From Aphelidium insulamus (Eukaryota > Aphelidiomycota > Aphelidea > Aphelidiaceae), in contig JAZDSV010000005.1 of assembly GCA_036784855.1 (NCBI GenBank), forward strand, positions 124,001 to 188,000: 64,000 bases of DNA, written 5' to 3'. A model generated the notes under the pieces. That model worked only from the letters and a program-made list of their open reading frames with translations. It was not told where the DNA came from and made no database searches. Below, in pieces: positions 37,379 through 48,796 of this stretch. Each line of letters opens with the position of its first letter. The first letter of the stretch is position 1. The position numbers were made by a program, and so were the translations under genes.

Positions 37379-38789
37379 TCAGTCGTCATCTTGGGTGGCG
37401 CGTTGCACATCCTTGCTGTAAACCGGCTGTCCGGCCAGCTCTAGAAAGTCTAACACACCGGCACGCTGTGACGAGGGGCCGCTTCGCCGTTTCGTGTCAT
37501 CAATGAGCGTATCATCGCGCTCGGCCTGCTTCAAGCACCACGCCTCCACTTGCTCCACAGTAAACTCTTCTTGACCAGAGAGTCTCGGGTTCTGATATGT
37601 GGTGCTCAGCGGGGATGCCTTGGAATGACCCGTGAGCAGGTCAGCGGCCAAGTAGAATCCGAAATACTCCAACTGGCCACCCATTCCCAGACCGTTGCAC
37701 AATGTCTGCGCGCCCTCCTGAAAGTATTGATAGTTCTGGTTATAGTTGCTGGTGGCGGGGTAAATGTCCAATGTCGGGTCGCAACGAAACAGAAAGTTTA
37801 ACGGGTTTCCATAGAATTCGGTGTGACATTCCCACTTTTCTCGTGCATATGCACCGAAGCGCTTGTGATCGCCGCATTGTACCAGCAAGAGTGTATTCGG
37901 CTCATTGCTTCGATTGTGGTTAATGATGCCAAACATATGCATGTATCAACTAACCAGACTTTGTGGCAGAATATGTTCCACGCATGTCCATCACGGCGGC
38001 TGTCATAGAGGCGTGTCCATGTGGCTGTATTGGCATCGCGGCAGTCGGGTGGAACATGCTGTAGCAGCGCCCATGCCAGATCCGCTGTGAGCATTCCTTT
38101 GCACACTGGCTGCCGCTGGGGCATCCGAATGCCAAGCGATTCATGAAGCGGACTGGGTAGCAAAATGCGCCTCAACAGACTGGTGACAAGGGACTGCATG
38201 TGCCGACCACGCAGACACGCGGCAACAAACTCGCCACGACATCCTGTGGCGCCATCGAATGCACAATCCCCGGTAAGAAAGTCCGTGAAGCGAGCAATAA
38301 CGGCATCAGCACTGGCATCTTCAACGGTGCCACCGGCATCGCGCCAGAATTCGCCTAATTCCACGGCCGCCATCCGTCCAAGGGTGCGCGAGGCATCCCT
38401 GTCGGTGGCTCTGTGCAAGTCAGAGCTAGTAGGGATGCACACACATACCGTACGCACCCGTCGGTGTCAAACATGTCCCACAGCGTGGCGGCACACAACT
38501 TTACTGCGTCTTCGCCAAAGAGGCACGCGTGCGCTCGCTCCATCACGGCCTCCAGTGAGCCGTCAGTTCCGGCTGTTAGTGTGGCGCACAGCTTGCCCGC
38601 TGCGTGAGCGGGCAGTCGGTGCAGTACCAGTGCCGAGCCAGTCGCGTCAGCCGTGCCACGCACGAGTATAGCATGCACCCGCATCCAGTGCTGCCTGTCC
38701 CCAGAATGCGGCGGCATCCTTGCCACCAGCTGGTCCACGGAGACGGCGACGCGCCCGCCACGTCCATGCGACGACAGTTGCGCGCCCAT
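37379..38789 (-). CDS. MEAK7: TLDc-domain protein, MEAK7-like
   Basis: Exons 38789-38458, 38410-37955, 37907-37379 encode 438 residues (human MEAK7 456). The N-terminus MGAQLSSHG fits an N-myristoylation signal, as in MEAK7. A helical middle part holds MLTADLAWALLQHVP. The C-terminal TLDc domain (about residues 245-400) shows GHAWNIFCHKV, LLLVQCGDHKRFGAYA, FLFRCDP, NYQYFQEG, LEYFGFYLAADLLTGHSKAS and the closing EFTVEQVEAWCL. MEAK7 family proteins sit on lysosomes and act in alternative mTOR signalling; TLDc domains also bind V-ATPase. Exon 3 needs the AG at 37908, giving a 47-nt intron with an ATTAAC branch word. It converges with the unknown gene to its left (83 nt between stops). Confidence 0.9.
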
Positions 38790-39009
38790 CCGTGTCTGTG
38801 TGCAAGACAGTGTGTCTATAGGAGTGTGGCAATGACCAGGCGCTGTGCAGGCGCGATCGCGAGAGGACGACACGTACGCCACACGCACACACGCCGACAC
38901 GCCGACACGCGCGCGCCCGCTCAGCCACAACAAAATGCAGCGCGACTTGAGCCGCCGCCGACTCTGCAGACTGCAGTGAAGTGCTGTGCTGCGTATTTAC
39001 ACTGTCTCA

Positions 39010-41178
39010 ATGCCGCGGGCCATGCTGACGATGAAGTGCCTGCTCGTGTGCTGCCTGGCACTGCTGCTGTCTGGGGCACAGTGTGCTGCACAGGACAATC
39101 TGCCCGCGCAGACCGCCTCCACATCCACCTCCACGGAACTGCCGGCATGTCTCTACGACCAGGCGCAGACTGTTCTCGTCAGTGGCGGCGCCACCAATAC
39201 GGCGCTGCGAACACGGTCCGTCACTGCGGCACTGAAGAGCGCCGACGTGGCCACACAGCGGTGCGCCTACACAAATGGCATGGCTTCAGCTACTAATGCC
39301 GGTACAGGTTTGTGGTGGTGTGGACGGCGGCGTCGCCCACCACCACGGAGGGCCAGGACATTTACGCGCGCCTGTACTCTGTCACACTGAATGCTACGGC
39401 GGCTGAGTCGGCCGAGTTCCGCGTCAACATTGCCACTGATGTATGTGTGGCTCATGCATTGCCGCTGTACCGTATGTTCCAATGCACTGTCCATTATAAC
39501 TTGTTTTTGCAGTTGGACCAGCAGAACCCGCAAGTAGCCACACTGCCCGGCGGTGGGTTTGTTGTGTCCTGGGAGAGTGTCACTCTCTCTCCCGACAGTC
39601 AGGCCGTTTTCATTGGCCGGCAGCGTCGAATTCGCTTCCAGATCTTTGGTACCACTTATCTTTTAAATTTTGTCTGCTTACATAGTTATTGTTGCTTTTA
39701 CTGCCGACCAACTCTGATATTAATAACCTCAGACTGGCTGGGAACAAGGCTGGGCGATGAGCAAGATATTGCGGCCGATGAGGGCGACTTTCCTCATTTG
39801 GATGCACGGCCTGCAGTATCTGGCATCTATGTCGTGTCCACTGGCACTAGCGCTCGCTTTGCCATGGCGTGGCTGCGAACTTACTTTTCATTCAGCAATG
39901 CAACTGGAAGTTTGCCGTCCGCGCTGAACCCGTACACAGAGTTGGCCGACAGTGGTTTCACCGTACCCACTTCAGTCACTGTAGTCATGACACGGGTGCG
40001 TAAATTTAATCAAATGTTTAAATAACTTACATATAATGCAGATATTCCTGTCTGACGGTCGACCGCTCACCAAGCCGGCCCGGGTCAATTCCGGCTACCC
40101 ATTTGACGATACCGCGGGCGTGGCGGGCAGTGTTTCGGTGGCCACCATCCAGGGTGATCGTTACGCTGTCGCCTGGTCTGATGACACCACCTGCGGTGGA
40201 TCGCGCATTTTTGGCCAATTGTTTGATGGGTCTGACGGACAGCAAATTGGGAGTGCGTTTATGGTGTCGGGATCGGCCACTGGTAGCACTGAAGACCATG
40301 TGGACCCTGCAGTGGTCAATGTTCGCACCGGAGGCTTTGTTGTTTCATGGACTGTGCAAGGCAGGCAGTTGTATACATATAGTTATGCTTATAGTTATGC
40401 GGCAGATACTTCTGGTACCGGAGCGTCTACCATTCGTATGCAGGTGTTTGATGGTACGGCTGCCAAACGTGGGAGACCATTCGGTGTAGGAAACGCCTCG
40501 GGAGCCATTCAAAGTGCTTCATCGATGGGTGCTTTTACTAATGGAAACTTTGTGGTAAGATTACTCAAGTTTTCATCGGGTTTCTAAATGCTGTCATAGG
40601 TCGTTTGGAATGCATTTGAAAGCAGCGGTTTCCGTATTTACGCGCAAATGTTCAACTCTACCGATATCGGTGCAAAGGATCCGCAGCAGATGGTATCGGC
40701 GGATTACGACGAGTCTTTTGACGGCATTCCCACTTCAGACTCTTTGCCGTCCGTTACCATTCTATCCGGAAACCAGATGGTTGTTGCGTGGAATAGGAAT
40801 TCTATTGCAGTGTATGCCAAGGCGTACACGTGCGCACGTGACTGTGTGTTGACTGCATGGTCCGCGTTGTCCGAGTGTTCAGCCACATGCCAGCAAGATG
40901 GCATCAGCTTCCGGTAAGCTATTCAATTTTTACAGACTGATTCTACAATGATGTAATGGATCAGAATGCGCGATATTGTGTCCGAAGCAATATTGGGCGG
41001 GGCTGAATGTAGTTTTTTCCAGACCACGCAGTACTTTCCCTGCGTCGGTACGGGATGCTTGACTGCCGGCTCGGTGGCGGCCGAGACCCTGCCGGCACAA
41101 AATACCACGTCCACTACCGTCGGACCGACGATCAGTCCGTATCAGAATATTCGCAAATTGCATGCTCCTGCGGCATAG
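39010..41178 (+). CDS. Secreted beta-repeat protein with thrombospondin type 1 domain
   Basis: Exons 39010-39260, 39308-39440, 39513-39648, 39733-39995, 40042-40554, 40600-40913, 40965-41178 encode 607 residues. A signal peptide (LLVCCLALLLSGAQCAAQ) is followed by repeats built on (G)GGFVVSW or FVVVWNA and then IYAQMF or IFGQLF, five or six in all, like the FVVxWxS...IYAQRF repeats of bacterial surface proteins and probably a beta-propeller or beta-solenoid. Near residue 510 comes a TSP1 domain: CARDCVLTAWSALSECSATC, then GGAECSFFQ and CVGTGC. The short tail is Thr-rich with no membrane anchor. The function is unknown; adhesion or host/substrate binding is plausible. Intron 1 carries CTACTAAT. 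Confidence 0.82.
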
Positions 41179-41392
41179 TTCAACCTCTTCATTGTCAATA
41201 CACACTTGCTGAACGATTTGTATCCATAAAATTGGAAATTAATCGGTGTATTTAATTGCCAATAGTGATTTGAAAATATACAGTTTAACTGCAGCGCAAG
41301 ATGCAGCGATCTTTCAGGGGTAATTTCGCCCAATCGCTTCGGTTGCCGATTGTCGCGTGTACATCGGCTGTGCAATTTTCTTTTCACTTCCG

Positions 41393-43075
41393 ATGGAAAA
41401 AATTACGGCGTTTTCCGTGTCGGCGTACCCGTCGCCCGTATTTATGATGTTCCTGCTGGTGGTGCTGGTGGTGGGCGTGGCTATTGTGGCCGCTGCCTCC
41501 CTGGCCGAGGCCCAGCTGAAAATTCCCGCGTTACCGGCGCCCTTGGTGCTCAAGAAGTGGGCGCGCATAGATTACACGCGCGCCGCCAACGAGTTTTCGG
41601 CACGTGTGGGCGCGGTCAGCGCCGCGCTGTGGAACCAGTTCATTGGCGGTGATGCCGAGCTGCTTGTCAAGAGGCCCGCGCGCCAGTCCGTGTCAACCCC
41701 GTCCAAGACGCGTCAGGCACCCACGACGCGGTCAAGTAGAGATGTGACTGCGCCGGCGCGAACATCACGGTCTCCCGACAAACCACCCAAGAGGCCTTCC
41801 GTGTCCAAAGGCAATGACGGCAAGAGCGTGCCAACCCTGCATAAGGAACCGGTGAGCCAGGTGGTCGCGTCTGCGCGGACCACGAGCGAACCTGCCGGTG
41901 CAAAGTCAATTCAGGCTACCGTGTTGTCACCAATGGCTTCAGCACCATTAGCAGCGCAAATGCAGCAGCCAGCAACCGAAGTGTCAAGACAGACTGATGG
42001 CACGGTGTCGCCTGTCGTGAGTGGCAAGAAGAAATTAAAGAATGCCGCGCGTGCCGTGGTCGCTGCGACTGCATTGGCTGCCAAGGCTGCCGGTCCCAAG
42101 CGGCAAGTTATTGTGCAAGATTCAGTGATTCCGACTGCAGAAAAACTGGACGTACCCAATGTAACGACTATATTGGCGGCCACAAAATCCGCTGGCCACT
42201 CTCCGATGGCAGCGACGTCTTCGCCGCAAGCGCCACGCCCTGCTCCCAGTCCGTCACGTAGCCCCGTGACAGCTGAAAGGAAGAAACCGATCAATAATGC
42301 GCCCTCGCGGCGTTCCGTGGAAGCTAAATCACCTTTGGTCAGGCACGCGCCCGTCTCAGCTAGAGTAAAAGAACGACCTCTGCCGTCGCTGTCGCCCTCG
42401 CCGCCGCCGATAATGTCTGCCGATGGCTCTGAAACGACTGATGATGCTACCACCGATAACAATGCCGGCGCGGAAGAACATGCGACCAGACTGCCGATAA
42501 CTTCGCAGTTATTTTCCTCGCTCTTGGCCGATGGAAGCCCTAGTGTTGGCGGCGGTGGAAGCGATTTCTTTGGTGGCGATGTTTCTCACTACCAGCCGGC
42601 ACGTATGATTCAACCAGAGCAGCAGCAACAGCAGCAGCAACAAGATCGCAGCCAGTCATACTACTCGCCGTTCCACACGGGATTGCAATTGGAGTTGAAT
42701 GACGTTGTGCATCAGACACCGATGCAGCCGCCAAGATATTCACGCAGCCCACCGCAGCCCATATCGCCATCGCAGCATCTGCTCTACCACAATCACGACA
42801 TTGAAATTGGAAAGCGTTTGCCGATTCCGCCGCCCTTTGGACTGGGAAGCAGGAATGCGTACTCGTCGCCGGCGGATAGACGCGATCCGAACGCGAATTT
42901 TGTTGCGCGCAGTTTTTACACGGATGGAGGCAGTCACGCAGGCACGCCGCCAGTCTCACCGCCCAGGCCGATCAATTCGCGGGCAAGGTCTGACGAGTTT
43001 TCACAGGCTCGACACGATTTCTCATTGTTTGATAAGCGTTTGGGCTACCTCTTTGGCCGGTCACCCAGCGGATAG
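41393..43075 (+). CDS. Unrecognised membrane-anchored, disordered Pro/Ser-rich protein
   Basis: A single exon of 560 residues. Residues about 12-40 form one hydrophobic segment (FMMFLLVVLVVGVAIVAAAS) suited to a signal anchor. A short folded-looking stretch follows (LKKWARIDYTRAANEFSARV). The remaining 450 residues are Ser/Pro/Thr/Ala-rich and disordered, with a Gln run (EQQQQQQQQDRSQ type) and C-terminal PPRYSRSPPQP and FARSF-like aromatic motifs. I start at the ATG at 41393; an upstream GTG in frame is not a valid start. No family is recognised. The composition recalls cytoplasmic tails or wall-linked proteins, but nothing decides between them. Confidence 0.7.
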   Translation: MEKITAFSVSAYPSPVFMMFLLVVLVVGVAIVAAASLAEAQLKIPALPAPLVLKKWARIDYTRAANEFSARVGAVSAALWNQFIGGDAELLVKRPARQSVSTPSKTRQAPTTRSSRDVTAPARTSRSPDKPPKRPSVSKGNDGKSVPTLHKEPVSQVVASARTTSEPAGAKSIQATVLSPMASAPLAAQMQQPATEVSRQTDGTVSPVVSGKKKLKNAARAVVAATALAAKAAGPKRQVIVQDSVIPTAEKLDVPNVTTILAATKSAGHSPMAATSSPQAPRPAPSPSRSPVTAERKKPINNAPSRRSVEAKSPLVRHAPVSARVKERPLPSLSPSPPPIMSADGSETTDDATTDNNAGAEEHATRLPITSQLFSSLLADGSPSVGGGGSDFFGGDVSHYQPARMIQPEQQQQQQQQDRSQSYYSPFHTGLQLELNDVVHQTPMQPPRYSRSPPQPISPSQHLLYHNHDIEIGKRLPIPPPFGLGSRNAYSSPADRRDPNANFVARSFYTDGGSHAGTPPVSPPRPINSRARSDEFSQARHDFSLFDKRLGYLFGRSPSG

Positions 43076-43271
43076 AGGCTTGCAGTGAGACGTTGGGCAT
43101 GTGGTGCACGTTTTGGCGTGGAATGTTGCAATGCAGCTGCAAAGCATATTTTAAATACACACATATAATCGCATATATGTACATGTTTGTTGGTGTGTTA
43201 TGTCGCAGCCAACAGCGACAAACATCGTGCGTGTTATCATTCTACGCTATTGCAGTGCAGCACTACGTATC

Positions 43272-46200
43272 ATGGCCTCCTTCACGCCGGTAAGTTGGCT
43301 TGCTCTCTGTCCACACAGCGGACCACTGCAATGGCGTGATGTTAGAATCAATGGATTTGGTATCTGGGCGCGGACAAGTGCTGGAACGCGGGACAGATCA
43401 TCAACTTGCAGGGCGCAAACTACGCAGTGAAAAGTTTTGACAATGAGGTGCGTGGACAGTAGACAGTTTGCTTGCACGTGGTCTCATGTGCCTACGCGGA
43501 ATGTTAGACCACTACGGTGGCCGCAGCCGACGTGAAACCCATGCACACCACCTCCGTGCAGGGCGTCGAAGATATGATTAATCTGGGTGACTTGCACGAG
43601 GCGGCACTGCTCCACAATTTGAGCTTGCGTTTCTCCACGGAGCAAGTGTACACCTATACCGGAAACATTCTGGTCGCGGTGAATCCGTACAAAACACTCC
43701 CGACATACAGCGGTGAATACATCAAGAAGTATCAGGGGAAAGCCTTGGGCGACCTGCCACCCCACATTTACGCCATCGCTAATGAGACATACTACACGTT
43801 GCAAAAGACACGTCAAAATCAGTGTGTCGTCATCAGGTACGCAACAGTGACGAACACTACCAAGTGTGTGTAACTCTTCTCGCTTAGCGGTGAGTCGGGT
43901 GCAGGCAAAACGGAATCCACCAAGCTTATTCTAAACTTTCTTACGTGCGTTTCAACAAAGAAAAGTCTTGTCCAAGACCAAATTCTGGATGCCAGCCCAA
44001 TTCTGGAAGCGTTTGGAAACGCAAAAACGGTCCGCAACGACAACAGTAGTCGATTTGGAAAATTTTTGGAAGTTCAATTTGCTCCCGACGGCAGCATCTG
44101 TGGCGCGCTAACGTTGCAATATCTCTTGGAAAAGGTAAGCTTGAAATGTATACGAACGCTTCCTCATGTCAACAGTCTCGTATCGTATTTCAAGCACCTG
44201 AAGAGCGCAACTATCATATCTTTTATAATTTGATTGCCGGATGTACCGACGCAGAAAGAACAGAGTTGCAGCTGACCAAACCAGAGAACTATCGCTACCT
44301 TAATCAGAGTGGCTGCTTCACCCTCAGCAACATCAGCGACGTCGAGTCCATGAAGGAGATACGTGAAGCGTTTCATACGCTCAACTTTTCCAAATTCGAA
44401 GCCATGCTTTTTAAAGCCATTGCCGCGATACTTCACCTAGGCAATGTGTCGTTTCAAAAGAGCGAGCAGGGAGGAATGGAGGGCGTATCCGTGACTAATC
44501 AGGACGGTGAGTACACCACTACTTTATGGATACCGAGCAATCAATTTTCCTTGTAGTCATTCCCATCATTGCATCATTGTTGATGATTGATGCGGCGAAA
44601 TTGAGCACTGCCCTCATAACTAGAACAAGTGTGACTCGCGGAGAAACCTTTGTCACGCCGCTCAATTTGGCGCAAGCCAACGACGCTCGAGACGCGATGT
44701 CCAAGGCCATATATGGGCGCATGTTTAGCTGGATCGTCGCAAAGATCAATGAAGTGACCAAGCACAAGGATGATCTCAATTTTGTTGGAGTTCTTGATAT
44801 ATTCGGTTTTGAGGACTTTAAGGCAGGTTACCTTATTTTTAACTCCATCGCACATTAACTATCTTACACAATTCATGCAGATCAACAGCTTTGAGCAATT
44901 CTGCATCAACTTTGCGAATGAAAAGCTGCAGTTCTTTTTTAATCAGCATATATTTAAGATGGAACAGGATGAGTACGCCAAGGAAGGTGTCAACTGGTCA
45001 AAGATTGACTTTGTTGACAATCAAAACACACTTGACCTCATCAGCAAGGTAAAGTTTTTAAGATGAACTAGATATATACGCTAATACTAAAAAAGAAACC
45101 GGTTGGTCTTCTTGCGCTACTAGACGAAGAGTCAAACTTCCCCAAATCGACCGACAACACGTTTCTTTCCAAGTGCCACGAAAATCATGCTGCCAATCCT
45201 TCATACATCAAGCCCAAGACACAGCAACCGAATTTCGGCGTTCGTCACTATGCTGGTGACGTCACTTATCAGATTGAAGGCTTTTTGGAGAAGAATCGAG
45301 ACACGCTCCGTCAGGATCTACAAGAAATGCTCAAAGATAGCAAGCACACGTTGATATCGCAGTGGTTTCAGGAAACAGAAGGCGCTGCAGACTTGTCAAT
45401 GGATGGCACTATGCGAAAGGGTGGACCATCTGGGACGGCCACGATGAAAAAGAGCGCCAAATCTCTAACCACTGGATACCAGTTTTCAGTATGTTGTTCC
45501 AATCTACACTTGAATATTTACAATCGTGTAGTCATCGTTGGCGGAATTAATATTTACACTAAACTCGACTAACCCGTACTTTGTTCGCTGCATCAAGCCC
45601 AATACAAAAAAGACGCCAAAGCTTGTGGACCGACCAATGGTGCTGGCACAGCTGAGATACTCTGGCATGCTGGAAACTATCAGAGTCCGCCGCGCTGGCT
45701 ACAGTTTGCGTACAAAGTTTGACGACTTTCTCGGTCGTTACGGCTTAATTAAGCCTGAGGTCAAAAAGATGCCCAACAAGGGCGAGGGGTGCAAGGCGAT
45801 TTTGGCGCTGTGCAAAAATGTCCAAAAGGAGCACTGGCAAGTCGGCGCGACTAAAGTCTTTGGCAAGGCGATTATCGAAACTGTGCTGGAGCAAATGCGA
45901 GCCGAAAAAATTGTTGTGTTTGTCTACAAGATACAGGCCTTTGGAAGGATGGTGTGCGCAAAGGCTCGATTAAAACGGGCAAAGAAGAGTGCTGCAATGA
46001 TTCAAAAGATTTATCGCGGGCACAAGGCAAAACGAAAATTGAAACTTTACAAGAAAGGCATCGTTCAGACGCAAGCGATGTTTCGTGGCCGGAAAGTACG
46101 CAAAGAGTATCAAGTTCAGCTCGCAGGCATTCGAGAGAAGCAGCGAATCCGAGAAGAGGAGGAGAAGCGGATTGCTGCCGAAGAACGACGGATGGAAGAG

Positions 46201-48745
46201 GAGAGACTGGCGAGTGTTGAGACGGCGGAGCCAATTGACGACGAAGAGCGAGAACGTATGGAGCGTGAGGCTGAGCTTCTCAAGTATCTGGAGAGCAGCG
46301 AAGAAGAACGAATCAACAACGCCAACTCTCGACTGGCGGGGAAGCGCGGTGCAAAGCCAACTTCAGTTACCTTTCCGTCCGAATTGCGCCGTTTGATGGC
46401 TGCGCGAAATTTTGATTTGACTGGGCCTTTGGCGCAAACGGGCACATTCATTGAATTCCATCCAAATGGACCCACCAGTGCAGGCGCTGCTGGTGCAATG
46501 GACGATTTTGGCTCCAAGACCTACGGATCGGAAAACAATTTGGCCGGGGAGCAATTGGATAGTTCCGCATGGCCAAAGTTTGCACGTGTTTATTTTAAAG
46601 AAGCTTCGAAAGCAACATTCTCCAGCAAACTGATCAAGGACTCGCTGTTGAAATTTCCCTCCACGGAAAACAACGACATTGCGTGCAAGATATACCGCAT
46701 TCTGCTAAAGTTGGTCATTGATGACAGCGCGCCGATCCAGCTGTATCACGCGGTGAACTATCTATCGGATTTGGCCGTGGCGTTGACCAAAAATGGCGAA
46801 AAGCTCCCGGGAGACCTGAAGTGTACCGATGAAATTTTGTGTCAGATCTGCAAGTTGACATACCAGAACCCCGACCCGTACGTATTAGACTCGTGAAATT
46901 ATTTTTAATCTTTATAGCGCGGGCACACACCGTGCATGGATACTGCTCACCGCGTTTCTTGGCTTGTACGGGCCTTCGACAAAGTTGGCCCGATCTTTGG
47001 CAAAGTATATAAATCAGGAGGCACCTCCAGAGCTTGCATCGCTATGTAGCCAGCGACTAGTGCGCGGCGCGGCCGTTGGGTCTAGATTCGGCCGTATTAC
47101 TGCCATGGAGCTCGGGTCTGTTATCAAAGGTACACCGCTTCTGCTCTCTGCCGAGTGGATGGACGCTACAGCAAGCTCTCAATTTGAAATCGATCCTTTT
47201 GCCACACCGTCAGAAGTTTTGAATTCTTTGGCCGCGGCGCGTGGCATGAAGAGCGGGAATGGTTACACAATGGCTATTCAGGTGAACGAATTGGAAATTC
47301 CTATATCGGCCCACGACTGCATTACGGACGCTATCTCTTTCGTCGAGCGTGTCATGACCGTCGCGGTTCTTGGTGGCGAAGATAATGGTGCGAATTTCAT
47401 GACTATGAAGTCGGCGTTTCATGCCAGTGTAGGCCCATCCTAGTCGTGAGCCTTGTTTTCTTACAATTATCTATGTAGTCCAACAATGTTGGCGGCGGAT
47501 TGGGAGGGTTGCCAAGTGTGGGCGATGAGTTGAACGTCAAGACTACCGGTCCAGTCAAAAGCACGGGCGCTCCCCCGCGTATGACATTATTGTTGTTTTG
47601 CCTTTATAACTATGGGTAGCACCGCCTCCTGCCACAGCAGCTCCGGCTGCCGCGCGTAAGTGATCTATTATTTCTTGACGTAAAAATTGACACACAGCAT
47701 CAGCTCCTGGACCACCCCCGCCTGCCCCGCCTGGTGTATCCCGAAGTAGCGGTGCAGTCGCGCCACCCCCTGGACCACCGCCACCGTCAGCTCCTAGCGG
47801 TTCGTACTTGTTAAATTATGTTCGATGATATTCTCTTATATACGCGGCGGCAGCAGTAAAGCCCACGGTTGCGCCGCCCGGACCGCCGCCGCCCCCTGGA
47901 CCTCCACCACCACCAGCTCCTAGCGGTTGGTACTATTTTTTCGGATATGTTTGGGCCATTATTCTCATAAACGTGGTGACAGCAGTAAAGCCCTCGGCCG
48001 CGCCACCTGGACCACCACCACCCCCTGGACCACCACCACCACCAGCTCCTAGCGGTTGGTACTATTTTTTCGGATATGTTTGGGCCATTATTCTCATAAA
48101 CGTGGTGACAGCAGTAAAGCCCTCGGCCGCGCCACCTGGACTGCCACCACCCCCAGGACCACCACCGCCACCAGCTCCTAGCGGTATGTTCCAATGAGTT
48201 ATGCTCTGTAAAGTTTCTAAGTTTAGCGATAGCAGTGAAGCCCACGGCTGCCCCACCTGGACCGCCGCCACCACCTGCAGCTCCAGGTGAGAAAAATTTT
48301 GGTGTAATTCCCGATTGACTTCATGTAGCAGTTGCTGCGCCAAAGCCACCTCCCGGACCGCCACGTAAGGATAATTTTACTACATAACGTCATTGTAACC
48401 ATGCGCGGTTGTAGCCCCACCGTCCGGATCTGGAGGTCCTCCTCGTACGTTCAACCGAAACGTTGATTAATTATTAACCAAACATACAGCACCTCCGCCA
48501 CCGCCCTCTGGAATGCCAGGTACGGATGTCTGATAGTGTACGTCACTATATAACTAATACTTTAGCTCCGCCGCCTCCGCCGAAACCAGAATCATCAGGT
48601 TAATCACTGAAACGTGCTTAAGGGAAATGTTCAACATATTTACGCAGAGCCAAGCGGTGGTCGAAGTAGTCTCCTGGATCAAATTCAAAAGGGCAAAGCG
48701 CTGCGAAAGGCAGAGACGGTGGACAAGTCGCAGCCGATGATATAA
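43272..48745 (+). CDS. Myosin with MyTH4, ubiquitin-like lobe, polyproline tail and WH2 motif
   Basis: I resolve 22 exons giving 1481 residues; starts are 43272, 43346, 43508, 43888, 44176, 44557, 44881, 45096, 45532, 46918, 47479, 47620, 47698, 47854, 47983, 48112, 48233, 48329, 48415, 48490, 48566 and 48648. The motor (about 40-780) has [39 protein letters not shown] and the actin-binding YFVRCIKPN. Two or three IQ motifs and an acidic coiled segment precede a MyTH4 domain (about 960-1100). A stretch near 1130-1220 resembles the first FERM lobe. A polyproline tail from eleven tiny exons ends in a WH2 motif, [16 protein letters not shown], that binds actin monomers. Intron 6 uses a GC donor (44823). 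Convergent with SEC7. Confidence 0.92.
47926..48183 (+). repeat. Tandem duplication of a 129-bp intron-exon unit in the myosin gene
   Basis: Units 47926-48054 and 48055-48183 each contain a 57-nt intron plus a 72-nt proline-rich exon. The introns are identical at all 57 positions and the exons differ at four. The exon at 47854-47925 is an older relative of the same length. Confidence 0.95.
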
Positions 48746-48796
48746 TACTATGTTTACCACCGGATAGAGTTAATAGAACCACGACAAGTCTAAAAT

